Below, piece after piece: positions 63,401 to 64,000 of a stretch of DNA of 64,000 bases. Every line of letters starts with the position of its first letter. Position 1 is the stretch's first letter. Origin of the DNA: Thalassomonas viridans (GTDB lineage: Bacteria > Pseudomonadota > Gammaproteobacteria > Enterobacterales > Alteromonadaceae); the NCBI RefSeq assembly GCF_000948985.2, contig NZ_CP059734.1, forward strand, positions 868,001 through 932,000, in the 5' to 3' direction. The position numbers and the translations under genes were made by a program. Under the pieces are notes generated by a model. That model saw only the letters and a program-made list of their open reading frames with translations. It searched no databases and had not been told where the DNA came from.

Positions 63401-63633
63401 ATGTTGTGATAGAGGATAGTTCACCAGGAGTGGCCGAACAAGATATGCCGAAGATTTTTGAACGATTTTACCGTGTTGAATCTTCGCGGAGTCGTGCAAC
63501 AGGGGGGTCTGGTTTAGGGCTTGCGATTTGCAAAAGTATTATTGAGGCATTTCAAGGAAGTATCGACTCATCAAACAGCCCTTTGGGAGGTTTAGCTGTT
63601 GAAATTAAATTGCCGATCAGTGAGGTTAAGTAG
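60433..63633 (+). CDS. Membrane sensor histidine kinase with Reg_prop propellers (paralogue 2)
   Basis: A 1066-residue paralogue of the 40514 kinase, colinear over its whole length and visibly well conserved throughout. A signal peptide (MKFFYSCAVFLFHLLYSC) is followed by Reg_prop propellers (GFLWVGTRGGLFRYDGYEY, GNLWVGTSFGLDLFK), a Y_Y_Y domain (NRYRYKLEGYEDTW), a transmembrane helix (LLTILIFCCFLYLFI), HisKA with H851 in DVSHELRTPLTALQ, and HATPase with NLTNNSVAY, EDSSPGVAEQ and GGSGLGLAICKS. No receiver. ATG 60433 is chosen over TTG 60430. The AT-richer codon use at silent positions suggests that the copies diverged long ago or were acquired separately. Confidence 0.92.
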   Translation: MKFFYSCAVFLFHLLYSCCSQAAFNKDLFAPIIYSVDANSRLENKEVREIAQDEAGFLWVGTRGGLFRYDGYEYQKVDSPDNSVDFSNIYVRSMLVDKNVLWVGTMSDGLFQLDLTTYEIKHYRHDNQQLGSISGNQVNDLALDKDGNLWVGTSFGLDLFKRKEQTFLHYRSSEDSKERYFNYLLDIEFDHENTLWLATGKGLAKFDEKTLSFHRVFINDAVGDNHGAKQQHLQGVTVRTIHIADDGRMWLATQKQGTYVVSIEDGHILRLPMEDAAKGKINTVIAQPNKNEIWISGADGVEIRDAATGAILKVLHANRLDAYGLNSKTVFAMSVSKSGLLWLGVSGFGLQYYNPNNNAIKRFDTYSPTLQAVFSRVIDNVIKLSEDKILLFSGGQPEQLNLQTGEVITLKLPFSSNRGNIVSALQLDENNLLLGSESGEIIHYHFPSGTSQRFPLPVVAIKNETVRHMVQGKPGQVWVTLDNHLFRLDLKTMVFEQIMDSQGKPFLNFIQYLMFDKQGRLWVGTPSGVGVIEQDSSHVDMYNTWKGTAGTLSDNYVTQIVENYQGEILLNTRAGLDKLIDKTEGEMRFVPFAEGLHKKSKNEEKLLPLPDGTYWFGAYFKLDPQGNLLAEYDISDGVLVEGPSRATLLLNQKYILNVSSFGISIIDPAKLHHWNLKPPIVISELAIGNKQSSLSLNGKAIYLSPDDNKFSLRFTALDLSSPEDNRYRYKLEGYEDTWNETPSDIRQATYTSLPPGTYQLLLDGTNREGQWSESPLKVEVIVEPKIYQTLWFQLLTILIFCCFLYLFINWRIRIAKSIERQVYERKEAIQRAKMMDALMEKKNQLLADVSHELRTPLTALQLRIEALQHKMEEDVEASYDGLMKKVTDINHLIHDIYQLSKSDIGTLSFELKPYSCVELLNEVAEELAGFAHLHGFKWQQHIAVSPLLQLKVDKEKFTQVLHNLTNNSVAYTDAPGTIALTVEVKGEYLNVVIEDSSPGVAEQDMPKIFERFYRVESSRSRATGGSGLGLAICKSIIEAFQGSIDSSNSPLGGLAVEIKLPISEVK

Positions 63634-63744
63634 AGTTGGATGGTTGTTAATATGTTCATGGTTATAAGTAAAGCCAAATGTTTGAGCAAGTAACCAGAAC
63701 ATTGTCTGAGTTAGCTATTTACTTCGACGGACGCCTTGATGAAG

Positions 63745-64000
63745 TGCTAGATACCTAAGATGAATTAGCTCAGACCTAATCGGACATTTCTTCTTGAAAA
63801 GTAGAGAGTTACCCACTTTGATTAAGGTGTCGAATCTTAAATCAAAACAAAAGAGGTAACTCTCATGATACATACTAACAACCCAATCATTAAACACAAA
63901 GTCGGTGTGCTCAATTTAGCCCAAGAACTTGGAAATATTTCCAGGGCATGCAAAGTTATGGGCGTATCGCGAGATACGTTTTACCGTTACCAGGAGCTGG
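63745..64000 (+). mobile_element. IS481-family element, 5' part
   Basis: The block from about 63745 to the edge carries the left end of an IS481 element, with the same GTGTCGAATCTTAAAT region as the relic at 56177-56335. The exact outer boundary is not fixed; the element continues beyond the window. Confidence 0.7.
63865..64000 (+). CDS. IS481-family transposase, N-terminus only
   Basis: ATG 63865 with AAGAGG upstream opens MIHTNNPIIKHKVGVLNLAQ, then ELGNISRACKVMGVSRDTFY and RYQEL before the window ends. This is the N-terminal helix-turn-helix of IS481 transposases, nearly the same as the fragment at 36532-38180. The catalytic domain lies outside the window, so intactness cannot be judged. 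Confidence 0.85.
   Translation, partial: MIHTNNPIIKHKVGVLNLAQELGNISRACKVMGVSRDTFYRYQEL

Overview
The window looks like chromosomal DNA of a marine gammaproteobacterium. My best guess is Alteromonadales/Colwelliaceae, Thalassomonas-like. This rests on moderate GC, a vibriolysin-type M4 protease with PPC tails, CBM2-bearing secreted carbohydrate enzymes, large periplasmic-propeller sensor kinases and a Ysc-type type III secretion system (T3SS). The taxon is an inference. I saw no tRNA, rRNA or CRISPR array.

Layout. 0-7.4 kb: the edge of a T3SS locus (sctO, sctX, sctY with a frameshifted tail), then two orphan effector-like genes whose 3' ends lie in insertion-sequence (IS) debris. One of these (5316-6563) carries a Cys-His-Asn/Asp arrangement resembling a Josephin/papain-fold deubiquitinase. 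7.5-12.4 kb: a large secreted DNRLRE-domain protein between two copies of a 172-bp MITE, then a lone protein of unknown function. 12.6-15.2 kb: an intact IS66-family element with an 8-bp target duplication inside an IS605 tnpB remnant. 15.9-25.6 kb: a CBM2-hydrolase-CBM2-SGNH enzyme, an OmpR-family regulator with a vestigial kinase start, a small effector candidate, an M4 protease and small genes. 25.9-29.4 kb: a FtsK-gamma-like small protein, an FMN glutamate synthase-like enzyme and a reverse transcriptase with an FMDD active site. 29.4-38.4 kb: an IS graveyard (ISAs1, IS5, IS630 inside IS481, IS200/IS605) surrounding two effector candidates, one with possible RelA/SpoT-like features. 39.6-43.8 kb: an ECF-type sigma factor followed by a two-component sensor kinase. 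44-51.3 kb: the second T3SS segment, with the gatekeeper sctW (YopN-TyeA fusion), a SycN-like chaperone, a GNAT protein, a CesT-like chaperone and its probable membrane-active effector. 51.7-55.9 kb: two secreted multidomain proteins. 56.4-60.1 kb: minus-strand genes including a MotAB stator pair. 60.4-63.6 kb: a close paralogue of the 40.5-kb kinase, then the start of an IS481 element running off the window.

How it may work together. In Ysc systems yopN-tyeA-sycN-yscX-yscY are neighbours. Here sctX-sctY and sctW-sycN are about 44 kb apart, and the space between holds effector-like orphans, secreted degradative enzymes, regulators and mobile DNA. The most plausible reading is a T3SS island that has been expanded and shuffled by ISs, collecting effectors (a candidate deubiquitinase, a candidate RelA/SpoT-fold enzyme, membrane-inserting proteins). 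The sigma factor and paired sensor kinases are candidates for its control, but that link is inference only.
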